64,000 nt of DNA from Clostridia bacterium (GTDB taxonomy: Bacteria > Bacillota > Clostridia > Christensenellales > Aristaeellaceae), in NCBI GenBank assembly GCA_017526525.1, contig JAFXRG010000002.1, positions 109,103-173,102 on the forward strand. Reading direction: 5' to 3'. Positions 35,756 through 44,878 of this stretch are shown one piece after another. The notes below the pieces were generated by a model. That model saw only the letters and a program-made list of their open reading frames with translations, had not been told where the DNA came from and ran no database searches. The stretch's first letter is position 1; each line of letters begins with the position of its first letter. A program made the position numbers and the translations under genes.

Positions 35756-36175
35756 ATGAATCTGGTCAAGTGTCCCAGATGTGACCTCAACTACATCCGC
35801 GAGGATGAAAAGTACTGCAAGGTGTGCCTGCGTGAAATGAAGGGCGAGGACAAAGAAGACGAAGTGGAGCTCTGCAGTGTCTGCAACGAGGAACCGGCCC
35901 TCCCCGGACGGGATGTCTGCCTGTTCTGCCTGAAGGAAATGAACAAGAGCAACAGCGCCCAGGATGACAATTCCGAAAGCGAAGGAACCGAGAACGTGGA
36001 TACCAGCAATATCGGGGATATGGATTCCGTCAGCGGCATGGATGAAATCATTCCGGAAGAGGATGAAAATATTCCCAGCCAGGAGTACGGAGAGATTGAG
36101 GAAGAACTGAGCCTGGAGGATGTCCGCGAGGACGAGGAACGCGAAGAGGACGAGGACGAAGAGGAAGAGCAGTAA
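35756..36175 (+). CDS. Acidic double zinc-ribbon protein
   Basis: A 139-residue protein. Two Cys4-type modules occupy the N-terminal half: CPRC with CKVC (about residues 6-25) and CSVC with CLFC (about 41-62). The C-terminal half is strongly acidic and ends in a long run of Glu and Asp. No signal peptide. AGGGAGG lies before ATG 35756. The function is unknown; the acidic tail and zinc ribbons would suit protein-protein or RNA polymerase contacts (inference). A phosphoesterase gene follows 25 bases later, probably cotranscribed. Confidence 0.8.
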   Translation: MNLVKCPRCDLNYIREDEKYCKVCLREMKGEDKEDEVELCSVCNEEPALPGRDVCLFCLKEMNKSNSAQDDNSESEGTENVDTSNIGDMDSVSGMDEIIPEEDENIPSQEYGEIEEELSLEDVREDEEREEDEDEEEEQ

Positions 36176-36200
36176 GCTGCTGCCGGGAAGGATACCAGCT

Positions 36201-36929
36201 ATGACGCGCCTGTTTGCCATCGGGGATCTGCACATGTCAGGGGGAGACGATAAACCCATGGATGTGTTCGGACCCCAGTGGGACAGGCATTTTTTGCGCA
36301 TCCGGGAAGCCTGGGAAGAAACGGTGGCCCCGGAGGATGTGGTGCTGATTCCCGGAGACATCAGCTGGGCCATGCAGCTGAAGCAGGCCATTCCGGACCT
36401 GCAGGAGATCGGAAAGCTGCCGGGACGGAAAATCCTCTGCAAGGGAAATCATGAGTACTGGTGGTCTTCTCTCAGCCGGGTACGGGCCGCCCTGCCGGAA
36501 GGGATGGAGGCCTTGCAGTTTGACGCGACGGAGACCGAGTTCTGCGTGATCTGCGGCACCCGGGGATGGAATTACCCCACGGCGCGCAATCCGCTGGAGG
36601 AAAAGGATCAGAAGATTTTCCGGCGGGAGCTGCAGCGGCTGGAAATGGCGCTGGACCGGGCGGAAAAAATCCCCGGCGGCAAGCCGATTCTCGTGATGAT
36701 GCATTTTCCCCCCCGGATGGCGGACGACCCGGATACGCCCTTTACCCGCCTGCTGGAAGCGTCGGAAAGGGTCAGGGCCGTGGTGTACGGCCATCTGCAC
36801 GGGGCGGCTTTTGCCGGAGGCTTCGCAGGTGCGTGCCGGGGGATTGATTACTACCCGGTCTCCTGCGACGGCATCGGCTTCAGGCCCCGGGAGATTCCCT
36901 GGCCCCGGCTGGAATCTCTGATTTCTTAA
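36201..36929 (+). CDS. Metallophosphoesterase
   Basis: A 242-residue calcineurin-like phosphoesterase. Metal-binding blocks are FAIGDLHMSGG, LIPGDISWAM, CKGNHEYWW, VMMHFPP and VYGHLHGAA, all complete. The segment GTRGWNYPTARNP is typical of a Firmicutes branch of unknown substrate. ATG 36201 follows GGGAAGGA; translation from an upstream ATG in the preceding gene is unlikely. A terminator follows. Confidence 0.88.
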   Translation: MTRLFAIGDLHMSGGDDKPMDVFGPQWDRHFLRIREAWEETVAPEDVVLIPGDISWAMQLKQAIPDLQEIGKLPGRKILCKGNHEYWWSSLSRVRAALPEGMEALQFDATETEFCVICGTRGWNYPTARNPLEEKDQKIFRRELQRLEMALDRAEKIPGGKPILVMMHFPPRMADDPDTPFTRLLEASERVRAVVYGHLHGAAFAGGFAGACRGIDYYPVSCDGIGFRPREIPWPRLESLIS

Positions 36930-36960
36930 TTTTTTGTAACAATGTGAAAGGCAACGCCTG

Positions 36961-36997
36961 AAGAACGGTTACCCGAAAGGGAACCGTTCTTTTTTTG
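36961..36997 (+). terminator. Intrinsic terminator after the phosphoesterase
   Basis: AGAACGGTT and CCC pair across a GAAA loop with GGG and AACCGTTCT, with one bulged A, followed by seven T residues. It isolates the division cluster from upstream transcription. The next 130 bases are A+T-rich (37044-37092) without a gene. Confidence 0.85.
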
Positions 36998-37130
36998 CCC
37001 ACAAAATATGGTGGAACGTTGAAAATGACAGGCACTAGAACCAGATTAATTGTTAAGAAAATATTACAAAAAAATTAATAATATGTAAATAACAAGCCCT
37101 GATTCCCGGATCCGGGGTTCGGTTTCAAGC

Positions 37131-37159
37131 TTGCAAGGGGAACAAAACTGTGCTAAATT
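37131..37159 (+). promoter_or_regulatory. Promoter of the division/cell-wall cluster
   Basis: TTGCAA (37131-37136), 17 bases and TAAATT (37154-37159), with TGC just before it as an extended -10. A markedly A+T-rich stretch (37044-37092) lies upstream. Confidence 0.7.
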
Positions 37160-37161
37160 GG

Positions 37162-37217
37162 TGGGGAAAAAGGGTAGAGATACCCAAAATTGAACATAAA
37201 AGTGGGAGAAAGGGGGA
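37162..37217 (+). promoter_or_regulatory. MraZ boxes
   Basis: TGGGA-N5-GGGGA (37203-37217) fits the known MraZ pattern of TGGGN units with five-base spacers. TGGGG-N5-GGGTA (37162-37176) is a weaker pair. The second pair overlaps the mraZ ribosome-binding site, so autorepression is likely. Confidence 0.6.
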
Positions 37218-37226
37218 GAAAAGCCA

Positions 37227-37760
37227 ATGGACGACCGTGAAAACGGGAAAACGGACCGGACGGCAGAATCCCCCGAAAGCAAGGAAAAACAAAGGCCTGT
37301 GCGGTTTATCGGTTCCTTCAGCCACAGCCTGGATGCCAAGGGAAGACTGGTGATCCCCCAGCCCTTCCGGGATAAGCTGGGTGAAAGTTTCTGCGTGGCC
37401 CCTTCCTACGATTTCAAATCCATTTCTGTTTATCCCACGGAAATGTGGGAAAAGCGGAATGAAGCCTATGAACGGCTGGGCAGGCTGAACCCGGCCCTGA
37501 ACCGGTACCTGGAGCAGTTTTATGCCTTGAGTTATGACGAACAGACCTGTGACGGACAGGGACGTGTGCTGCTTCCCTTCAACATCCGCCAGAAAATCCT
37601 CGGGGAGGAGCGGGATGTGGAGATCACCGGCGCCAATGACCATATCCGCGTGGTGGCGGAGGTCACCGGCAGGGACAGCTGGACGCAGTTTACCTCCGAG
37701 CTGCCCGGACTGCTTGAAATGATTGCGGGCCTTGAAAGAAAAGACTCCGCGGATGAATAA
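37227..37760 (+). CDS. mraZ: Transcriptional regulator MraZ with N-terminal extension
   Basis: A 177-residue DNA-binding protein with two MraZ/AbrB-type halves: FIGSFSHSLDAKGRLVIPQPFR and the later LSYDEQTCDGQGRVLLPFNIRQ. It represses its own division operon in bacteria studied. The usual MraZ starts near the FIGSF segment, so residues 1-27 are an extra charged leader. The expected next gene, rsmH, is absent; an FtsL-like gene follows 38 bases later. Confidence 0.92.
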   Translation: MDDRENGKTDRTAESPESKEKQRPVRFIGSFSHSLDAKGRLVIPQPFRDKLGESFCVAPSYDFKSISVYPTEMWEKRNEAYERLGRLNPALNRYLEQFYALSYDEQTCDGQGRVLLPFNIRQKILGEERDVEITGANDHIRVVAEVTGRDSWTQFTSELPGLLEMIAGLERKDSADE

Positions 37761-37798
37761 CGGGACCCCGAAAAAGAACAAGTCAGGAGGAATCCGGA

Positions 37799-38398
37799 AT
37801 GATGGAAATGCCGGCCCGGACAGGAAGAAGAATTCAGGACGCCGCCCGCCGGATGCGGGAGGGCTTCCATCGCAGCGTCAATGAACGGCAGCAGGTGAAC
37901 AGCCTGCACCGGCAGCGGATGACCTGTTCCGACCGGCTGAACAGCTTCACCAACACCCAGGACTGGACCGGCGGCATGGGCATGAGTCCCAGCGGACGTT
38001 TTCAGGTGATCGAGGAAGCGCGGCCGAAGCAGAAGATATTATCCCGGAAGGGAATCCGGTGGAATGCCGCATGGGCAATGCTGGCCGCGGTTGTTTTTCT
38101 CTGCGCCGCGGTGCTCCTGGCGGACCTGGCGGGCATGGGACTGAGCTCCCGGTCCATCAGCCGGCTGGAAAACAAGATTGAGGACCTGGCCCGGAGAAAC
38201 GAAGTGCTGAAACAGGAGCTGTCGATCAGCGCCGGTGATGCCACCGTGTGCACGGAGGCGGTGAAGCTGAACCTGATTTCCGCCTACGGCGCCACGCCGA
38301 TTACCCTGACGGCGCCGCAGGAATGGAGCAGCGGCGCGGTGAGCGCCGAGGTCCAGAGCGCCAGCGCGGGCTGGATGACAGGCGGCCTCGAAAACTGA
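37799..38398 (+). CDS. ftsL: FtsL-like cell division protein
   Basis: A 199-residue bitopic protein: a basic cytosolic part (1-88), one membrane helix (about 90-112) and a short coiled coil (about 116-140: RSISRLENKIEDLARRNEVLKQEL). A Ser/Ala-rich tail follows. FtsL sequences are poorly conserved; topology, coiled coil and location between mraZ and murE support the call. FtsL would work with DivIB and DivIC. The cytosolic part is longer than usual. AGGAGG precedes ATG 37799. Confidence 0.65.
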   Translation: MMEMPARTGRRIQDAARRMREGFHRSVNERQQVNSLHRQRMTCSDRLNSFTNTQDWTGGMGMSPSGRFQVIEEARPKQKILSRKGIRWNAAWAMLAAVVFLCAAVLLADLAGMGLSSRSISRLENKIEDLARRNEVLKQELSISAGDATVCTEAVKLNLISAYGATPITLTAPQEWSSGAVSAEVQSASAGWMTGGLEN

Positions 38399-38421
38399 GA
38401 ACAAGCGGGAGATGTATTTAT

Positions 38422-39891
38422 ATGAAGCTTTGGGAACTGCTTTCAGAACTTCCCTATGTGGTATCCACCCGGGGAGATATGAATACGGAGATTCGGGAAA
38501 TCACGTCCTCCAGCCATGACAAAACGCAGGACGGACTGTTTTTCTGCATTGTGGGCGCCAGGTTTGACGCCCATGATTTTGCGTGGGAAGCGGTGGAAAA
38601 CGGCTGCGTCGCCCTGGTGGTGGAGCATTATGTGGAGCTGAACGTGCCCCAGGTGCTGGTCAGCAACGGCCGCTGCGCCATGGCCCGGATTGCCGAGGCC
38701 TTTTACGGGTTTCCCTCCCGCCGCATGCGGATGATCGGCATTACCGGAACCAAGGGCAAAACCACCACCACTTACCTGCTGAAAAGTATCTGCAACAAAG
38801 CCGGGCTGAAGTGCGGCATTATCGGCTCCACCGGCACCCTGGTGGAGGATCAGCACCTGGACAGCAAGCTGACCACCCCGGATCCCATTGACCTGCAGAA
38901 AATGCTGAAAATGATGGCGGATGACGGCGTGAAGGTGTGCTGCATGGAGGTGTCCGCCCACGCCATCGATATGGGCCGGCTGGACGGCATGAGCTTTGAA
39001 GTGGGCTGCTATACGAATCTCAGCCAGGATCACCTGGACTATTTCTATACCATGGACCGGTATTTTGAAACCAAAAAGAAGTTCTTTACTTCCGGTATGG
39101 TGAAAAACGCCGCCATCAACGCCGATGACGAAACGGCGGAAAAAATGAAAACCGGCCTGGCCATTCCCTTCATTACCTATGGCATTTGCGTCAACGCGGA
39201 TGTGTTTGCCCGGGATATTGAAATCACCGAGGAAGGGGTCCGGTTCACGGCGCGGATGAACGGCATGAATGAAATTGCCCTGCATATGCGCATGACCGGT
39301 ATGTTCAACGTGTACAACGCCCTGGCGGCCACCAGCTGCGCGCTGATTATGGGCATTGCCCCGGAGAACATCCGGGAGGGCCTGGAGGCCGTGACCCGGG
39401 TGCCGGGCCGCATTGAGGTGCTGCAGACCGGAACGCCCTACAAGGTCATTCTGGATTACAGCCATTCCCCGGACGCCCTGGAAAACATCCTGACCACCGT
39501 GCGCCAGTTTACCCGCGGACGGCTGATTGCCCTGTTCGGCTGCGGCGGAGACCGGGACAAGGGCAAGCGGCCCATGATGGGTGAAATCGGCGGAAGACTT
39601 GCGGATCACTGCATCCTCACGTCGGATAATCCCCGGACGGAAAACCCGACGGTGATCCTGGCGGCCATTGAAAAAGGCATCCGGCCCACGGGCGGCAGCT
39701 ACGAAGTGATTGAAAACCGCCGGGATGCCATCCGGAAGGCCCTGGCCATGGCGGAGGACGGGGATATTATTGTCCTGGCCGGAAAAGGCCATGAAACCTA
39801 CCAGGAAATCATGGGCATCAAACGGCCCTTCGATGAAAAGGCCATCGTCTCCGAGCTGCTGGCGGAAATGCGGCAGGAAAAGGAAAAATGA
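38422..39891 (+). CDS. murE: UDP-MurNAc-tripeptide synthetase, meso-DAP type
   Basis: A 489-residue Mur ligase that adds the third residue of the peptidoglycan stem peptide. The ATP loop is GITGTKGKTTTT (from Gly106). The specificity motif is DNPR (402-405), which marks meso-diaminopimelate rather than lysine. The carbamylated lysine region YFETKKKFF is present. ATG 38422 is chosen because the product then begins at MKLWELLSEL, a normal MurE start. Unlike most clusters it is not followed by murF. Confidence 0.94.
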   Translation: MKLWELLSELPYVVSTRGDMNTEIREITSSSHDKTQDGLFFCIVGARFDAHDFAWEAVENGCVALVVEHYVELNVPQVLVSNGRCAMARIAEAFYGFPSRRMRMIGITGTKGKTTTTYLLKSICNKAGLKCGIIGSTGTLVEDQHLDSKLTTPDPIDLQKMLKMMADDGVKVCCMEVSAHAIDMGRLDGMSFEVGCYTNLSQDHLDYFYTMDRYFETKKKFFTSGMVKNAAINADDETAEKMKTGLAIPFITYGICVNADVFARDIEITEEGVRFTARMNGMNEIALHMRMTGMFNVYNALAATSCALIMGIAPENIREGLEAVTRVPGRIEVLQTGTPYKVILDYSHSPDALENILTTVRQFTRGRLIALFGCGGDRDKGKRPMMGEIGGRLADHCILTSDNPRTENPTVILAAIEKGIRPTGGSYEVIENRRDAIRKALAMAEDGDIIVLAGKGHETYQEIMGIKRPFDEKAIVSELLAEMRQEKEK

Positions 39892-40012
39892 CTTCCGGCG
39901 GTGAATACTACATATGGGGGTCTGTAACCCTTCCGGCAGTGTCCTCCGGGGCCGGGCGGGAAGGGGGCAGGGACCCTGAATCCCTTTTCCCCGGAAAGGA
40001 AGTCGAAACGGT

Positions 40013-41020
40013 ATGTACAGGATGATTTGCGCGCTGCTGCTTTCCGCAGGAATCGCGCTGGTTACCGGACCGAAACTGATTGCGTATCTCAAAAAGCTCC
40101 ATTTCGGACAGACAATTTACGAGCTTGGACCGGCGCACCAGAAAAAGCAGGGAACGCCCGTTATGGGCGGCCTGATGATGGCGGCCGGTATTGTTGTTTC
40201 TTCCCTGGCATTTCATCCCCGCAAATGGGAAGGCGCCTGGGACTTTATCCTTCCGCTGCTGGCGGTATCGCTGCTGAGCATGGCGGTGGGTTTCGCGGAC
40301 GACTGGATCAAGGCCGTCAAAAAACGGCATGACGGGCTTTCCCCCTGGCAGAAAATTGCGGGACAGGTCCTGGTGGCGGCCGCTTTCAGCGTATACTGCT
40401 ACTTCAATCCCGCGGTGGGCAGCCGGATCCGGATTCCCTTTTTCCATGCGGAATGGGACCTGGGCATTTTCTATATTCCCCTGATGACCCTGCTGACGAT
40501 TTTTATCGTCAACAGCAGCAACCTGCAGGACGGGCTGGACGGGCTGCTGGGAACCGTGACGGCGGTTTCCTCCTCCGCCTGGGCGATGATCAGCCTGCTG
40601 ATCCTGGCGGTGCCTTCCCTCGGCGCGGTTTTCGGGGCGGACGGCGCCCGGGTTACCGGCGTTTTTGCCATGAGCATGGTGGGCGCCTGCCTCGGTTTCC
40701 TGCGGTATAACCGCTATCCCGCAAAAACCTTTATGGGGGACACGGGCAGCATGCTGCTGGGCGGCGGAACGGTGGCCATGGCGATGCTGCTGCGGCTTCC
40801 GCTGCTTCTGCTGCTGACGTTCTTTACGCCGGTGATGAGCAGCGTCAGCGTGATCCTCCAGCGGTATTATTTCAAGCTGACCCACGGGAAGCGCATCTTC
40901 CTGATGAGTCCGATCCATCATCATTTTGAAAAGAAAGGATACTCTGAAACGCAGATCGTAAGCATGTATGCCGGCGTGACGCTGGTGCTGAGCCTGATCG
41001 CTGTCCTGAGCATCCTGTAA
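40013..41020 (+). CDS. mraY: Phospho-MurNAc-pentapeptide transferase
   Basis: A 335-residue polytopic membrane enzyme that makes lipid I. The aspartate motifs GFADDWIKAVKK and NLQDGLDGLLG, and the loop MGDTGSMLLGGG are present, as is the final HHHFEKKGYSE. About ten membrane segments are seen. AAAGGAAG precedes ATG 40013. The 121 bases upstream are G+C-rich with no obvious promoter. Confidence 0.96.
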   Translation: MYRMICALLLSAGIALVTGPKLIAYLKKLHFGQTIYELGPAHQKKQGTPVMGGLMMAAGIVVSSLAFHPRKWEGAWDFILPLLAVSLLSMAVGFADDWIKAVKKRHDGLSPWQKIAGQVLVAAAFSVYCYFNPAVGSRIRIPFFHAEWDLGIFYIPLMTLLTIFIVNSSNLQDGLDGLLGTVTAVSSSAWAMISLLILAVPSLGAVFGADGARVTGVFAMSMVGACLGFLRYNRYPAKTFMGDTGSMLLGGGTVAMAMLLRLPLLLLLTFFTPVMSSVSVILQRYYFKLTHGKRIFLMSPIHHHFEKKGYSETQIVSMYAGVTLVLSLIAVLSIL

Positions 41021-41035
41021 AAGAGGAAAGAATCA

Positions 41036-42406
41036 ATGAATTACGAACAGAAAAAGGTGCTGGTGGTGGGAATGGCCCGGAGCGGCGTGGCTGCGGCGCA
41101 GCTGCTGCGCGCCTGCGGGGCTGTCGTAACGGTGAACGACTCCAAGACTGAGGAAGAGCTGGGATCCCAGCTGAAGCCGCTGGAGGGCCTTCAGCTGGAG
41201 CGCAGGTTCGGCTGCGGCGCCATGGAACTGCTGGAAGGCATGGACGTGCTGGTGATCTCTCCCGGCATTCCGGATACGGCGCCCTTTGTGGTCCGGGCAA
41301 AGGAAATGGGAATCTATGTGATCGGCGAGCTGGAGCTGGCTGCCCAGCTTTCCCGGGGCACCCTGACCGCCGTCAGCGGCACCAACGGAAAAACCACTAC
41401 GGTATCCCTGCTGGGAGAAATGTTCACCAACAGCGGCCGGGTTACCCACGTGGTGGGCAATATCGGCTATCCGTTTTCCCTGGCGTCCCTGGTGAGCCGG
41501 AAGGAAGATGTGATCGTCTGCGAGGTTTCCTCCTTCCAGATGGAAACCGCGGATACCTTCCATCCCCATGTGGCGCTGCTGACCAACATCACGGAGGACC
41601 ACCTGAACCGCCACGGCACCATGGAGGTTTACACCGCCCTGAAAATGCGGATGTTCAAAAACCAGACGGCGGAGGATTACGCCGTCTTCAACGCGGACGA
41701 TCCCGGCCTGAACGGCCTGTCCAAACAGGTGAAAAGCCAGGTGATGAAGTTCAGCCGCAAAAAGGAAGTCCGGGAGGGCGCCTTTGTCCGGGACGACCAG
41801 GTCATCCTGCGGATGAACGGCACCGAGCGGAAAATCTGCCGGACGGATGAAATTTACATTCCCGGTCCCCATAACCTGGAAAACGCCCTGGGCGCGGTGT
41901 GCGTGGCCGGGGCCATGAAGGTGCCTGTGCCGGTGATCCGGCATACGCTGAAGACCTTCAAGGGCGTGGAGCACCGGATTGAGCGGGTGCGGGAGCTGGA
42001 TGGGATTACCTATATCAATGACAGCAAGGGCACCAACGTGGATTCCACCATCAAGGCGGTGCAGACCATGACCGATCCCACGGTGATCATCCTGGGCGGA
42101 TACGATAAGCACACCTCCTTTGATCCGCTGGCCAGGGAAATTGTGAACAGCCCCTGCATCCGGCGGGCGGTGCTGATCGGCGAAACCGCCTCCCTGATCA
42201 AAAACGCCCTGAACCGGGCCGGATTCCGGGAAACGGAATTTGCCGAAACCCTGGGCGAAGCGGTGGAGAAGGCGAGGGCGGCCGCCGGCAAGGGATGGAA
42301 CGTGCTGCTGAGCCCGGCCTGCGCCAGTTTTGACATGTTCAAAGACTATGAGGAACGCGGTCGGGTTTTCAAGGAACTGGTTAATGCCCTGGAACCGAAA
42401 CAGTAA
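41036..42406 (+). CDS. murD: UDP-MurNAc-L-alanine:D-glutamate ligase
   Basis: A 456-residue Mur ligase. It has the N-terminal Rossmann-type domain (KKVLVVGMARSGVAAAQLLR), the ATP loop AVSGTNGKTTTVSL, the centre EVSSFQMETAD and TEDHLNRHGTMEVY, and the C-terminal domain with LLSPACASFDMF. The length is normal. It follows mraY by 15 bases with AGAGGAA upstream. Confidence 0.96.
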   Translation: MNYEQKKVLVVGMARSGVAAAQLLRACGAVVTVNDSKTEEELGSQLKPLEGLQLERRFGCGAMELLEGMDVLVISPGIPDTAPFVVRAKEMGIYVIGELELAAQLSRGTLTAVSGTNGKTTTVSLLGEMFTNSGRVTHVVGNIGYPFSLASLVSRKEDVIVCEVSSFQMETADTFHPHVALLTNITEDHLNRHGTMEVYTALKMRMFKNQTAEDYAVFNADDPGLNGLSKQVKSQVMKFSRKKEVREGAFVRDDQVILRMNGTERKICRTDEIYIPGPHNLENALGAVCVAGAMKVPVPVIRHTLKTFKGVEHRIERVRELDGITYINDSKGTNVDSTIKAVQTMTDPTVIILGGYDKHTSFDPLAREIVNSPCIRRAVLIGETASLIKNALNRAGFRETEFAETLGEAVEKARAAAGKGWNVLLSPACASFDMFKDYEERGRVFKELVNALEPKQ

Positions 42407-42439
42407 AAACAGACCAAAGTCTGGAGAATTTGAAGGGAG

Positions 42440-43528
42440 ATGAGCCGCTTGCAGGGACCCGGAGACCCCAGGAATCAGCGCCGGGCCGGAGCCAACGGCA
42501 ACGCGGCGGGTCCGGACGGCGGACTGAAGGACTGGCAGCGGAATACCTGGTTCGGTCCTGCTCCCTCCAACACGAATCCCTTCGAAGAACCGGAAAGTGC
42601 ACCGGAGCTGCTGCGGGACCGCAGCACAAACGTCAGCGAGCATAAGGGTGAATTCTGGGAGGACCGCCAGAACACCGGCTATCAGTTTACCGCCCGTCGG
42701 GATGACAACAAAAAAGGGACCGGGAAAATGCCGGAAATCCGGAGACGGAAAGGGACGATTTCCGTGCGCTCCGTCCTGGTTGTGGTGCTGGTGCTGGTCA
42801 CCGCGGTGTGCGCCCTGTATTTCGGGGTCTTCCGGATCCGGGACATCCAGGTCATCGGCAACCGGGATATTTCGGCTTCGGACGTGATCCGCTTCAGCGG
42901 TGTACGGCGGGGCGGCAGCATTCTGAGCCTCAGCGAATCGGAAACCAAACGCCGCCTGGAAACCGAGGCTGTTTCCGCCGCAGCGCGGGAAGGAAACTAT
43001 AACTACTACCGGCTGGAGTTCAGGTACCTGGAGAAGCAGCTTCCCGGAACGGTGATCCTCTCCGTGCGGGAGCGGGAAGCCTGCTGCTGGATGACCTGGT
43101 GCGGCATTGTGTACGTGATGGACAAAAACGGCATGGTGCTGTATGAAACCGAGGACGACGGCATCCGGAACATGATTCAGCTGGTGGAGGTCAAGGGGCT
43201 GGACATCCGCTCCGGCGCCCGGGCAGGGCAGACCATGGTGCTGGCCTCCGACCAGCAGGAGCATGCTTTCCGGGACCTGTTCCTGGAAATGAAGGTGCTG
43301 GGATGCACCGGCGAAATCCTGGAGGCGGATCTGAGCAATCCCGCTTCCATCCTGCTGACTACCCGGGACGGGTTCAATGTTTCCCTGGGCAGCGGGGAGA
43401 CCCTTCACGCCAAGCTGCGGAGCCTGCTGCTGGTTCGGGACAAGCTGCGGGAAATGGGCAAAACCGGGGGCACCATCAACGTGTCCGCGCCCGCGGCGCC
43501 TTACTTTTCCCCGGCGGCGCCCCAATAA
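42440..43528 (+). CDS. divIB: Cell division protein DivIB/FtsQ
   Basis: A 362-residue bitopic protein: a long polar cytosolic part (1-107), a membrane helix (about 109-131) and an extracellular POTRA domain beginning IRDIQVIGNRDISASDVIRFSG. The cytosolic part is unusually long. The AAGGGAG site abuts ATG 42440; the TTG at 42449 has a better nine-base spacing and may be the real start, which would shorten the product by three residues. Confidence 0.85.
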   Translation: MSRLQGPGDPRNQRRAGANGNAAGPDGGLKDWQRNTWFGPAPSNTNPFEEPESAPELLRDRSTNVSEHKGEFWEDRQNTGYQFTARRDDNKKGTGKMPEIRRRKGTISVRSVLVVVLVLVTAVCALYFGVFRIRDIQVIGNRDISASDVIRFSGVRRGGSILSLSESETKRRLETEAVSAAAREGNYNYYRLEFRYLEKQLPGTVILSVREREACCWMTWCGIVYVMDKNGMVLYETEDDGIRNMIQLVEVKGLDIRSGARAGQTMVLASDQQEHAFRDLFLEMKVLGCTGEILEADLSNPASILLTTRDGFNVSLGSGETLHAKLRSLLLVRDKLREMGKTGGTINVSAPAAPYFSPAAPQ

Positions 43529-43533
43529 CGAAA

Positions 43534-43564
43534 AAAATTGTAACAAAAAGCATCAAAATTGTAA
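43534..43564. repeat. Direct repeat upstream of the ftsA promoter
   Basis: AAAATTGTAA at 43534-43543 and again at 43555-43564, exactly 21 bases apart (two helical turns), just upstream of the -35. It may be an UP element or a regulator site. Confidence 0.6.
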
Positions 43565-43582
43565 TAAATTCCTCCCGGCTAC

Positions 43583-43611
43583 TTGCCAAACAGGCCTGAA
43601 GCGTCTATAAT
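43583..43611 (+). promoter_or_regulatory. Sigma-A promoter of ftsA-ftsZ
   Basis: TTGCCA (43583-43588), a 17-base spacer and a perfect TATAAT (43606-43611), about 70 bases before ftsA. ftsAZ can be driven apart from the mur genes. Confidence 0.8.
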
Positions 43612-43679
43612 ACCTTGTTGTGTGCATTTATTTGTAGGAATTTTCCGTAGAATCCTGAGCGCGGGAGGTTGGAAAAGGT

Positions 43680-44873
43680 ATGAAAACGACGGTTGCGGCC
43701 ATCGACTTCGGTACGAGCAAAATTGTGACGCTCGTGGCCGAAAACAGCGGCAGCCAGCGCTGCGATATTATTGCGGCGGGTGTGGCAAAATATGACGGAT
43801 ACCTGGAAGGCGGCTGGAACAATCCGGGCCAGCTGGACGAGGCCATCCGCCGTTCCATCAGCGATGCCGAAGAACAGGCCAATTCAAAGATCCGCGAAAT
43901 CAACGTGGGCGTTCCCGGGGCTTTTACGAACGTGCTGGCCACCAAAGTGACCATTTCCCTCAAGGGAACGGATCCCCGGGTGACCTCGGCGGACGTGAAG
44001 GCGGCTTTCAGCAAAGCAGCCGAAAACCTGACCAACATCCCCGGCGTGGTGGTTCATTCCAGTCCCGCCTGGTTCATGGTGGACAACGGAAAGAAGACCC
44101 TGGAGCCCGTCGGCATGAAGGGCCGGGAAATGACCGCCTATATCAGCTTCGTGGTGGGCAACCGCCTGTTTGTGGACGATGTGACCAACCGCATGGCGGA
44201 CCTGGGCATCGTGGTTTCCGGTTTCTTCTCCACCTCCGCAGGGGAGGCCATGCTCTACCTGAACGAGCAGGAACGGGACCGGACGTCCGTCCTGATCGAT
44301 ATGGGCTATCTGAACACGGAAATTATCGGCGTCGAAGGAGACGCGATTATCTATCATAAAGTGATGGAACTGGGCGGCGGCGATATCGCGGTGGCCCTGG
44401 CCGAAGAACTGGACATTTCCCTCAGCGCGGCGGAGGATATCAAGCGCAAGTTTGTTTACGGCATCGAAACCTCCGGGGAAACCTACGAGGTCCCCGGCGC
44501 GGACGGACAGAAGGGCGTCATCTTTACCCGGGAGCAGGTCAAGCCGATTATTACCCGTACGCTGGACGAAATCTGCGCCAAAATCAAGGAATACATTGAC
44601 GATGATTTCGGCGCCCTGGGCAGCTGGAGCAGCGTTTTCCTCACCGGCGGCGGGCTGAGCTTCAACCGCGGCGGCAAGGAATACCTTTCCGGAAAGCTGG
44701 GACGCCCGGTGCAGGAAACACCCCGCAGGACCACCAAGCTGAACAGCCACAGCTTCTCCAGCGCGCTGGGACTGATGGACCTGATCATCGATACCATTGA
44801 ACAGCAGCACCAGCCGGCGGCAGGCGCCGGCGGAAAGATAAAAGACTTCTTCCGTAGTCTGTTGGGAGGTTAA
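43680..44873 (+). CDS. ftsA: Cell division protein FtsA
   Basis: A 397-residue actin-like protein that anchors FtsZ to the membrane. The nucleotide-binding regions are visible: [17 protein letters not shown] at the start, [18 protein letters not shown], and [20 protein letters not shown] near the C-terminus. It ends in a short basic amphipathic tail ([13 protein letters not shown]) suited to membrane binding. GGGAGG precedes ATG 43680. Five bases separate it from ftsZ. Confidence 0.93.
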   Translation: MKTTVAAIDFGTSKIVTLVAENSGSQRCDIIAAGVAKYDGYLEGGWNNPGQLDEAIRRSISDAEEQANSKIREINVGVPGAFTNVLATKVTISLKGTDPRVTSADVKAAFSKAAENLTNIPGVVVHSSPAWFMVDNGKKTLEPVGMKGREMTAYISFVVGNRLFVDDVTNRMADLGIVVSGFFSTSAGEAMLYLNEQERDRTSVLIDMGYLNTEIIGVEGDAIIYHKVMELGGGDIAVALAEELDISLSAAEDIKRKFVYGIETSGETYEVPGADGQKGVIFTREQVKPIITRTLDEICAKIKEYIDDDFGALGSWSSVFLTGGGLSFNRGGKEYLSGKLGRPVQETPRRTTKLNSHSFSSALGLMDLIIDTIEQQHQPAAGAGGKIKDFFRSLLGG

Positions 44874-44878
44874 CACAC

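Noticed and set aside
36935-36960. ECF-type promoter TGTAAC after the phosphoesterase
   Set aside because: No matching -10, and a terminator follows immediately.
41033-43546. 837-codon minus-strand frame opposite murD and divIB
   Set aside because: Antisense shadow; no domain, and both plus-strand genes are clear.
43539-43564. ECF-type promoter TGTAAC upstream of ftsA
   Set aside because: No CGTC or similar at 16 bases; a strong sigma-A promoter lies downstream.
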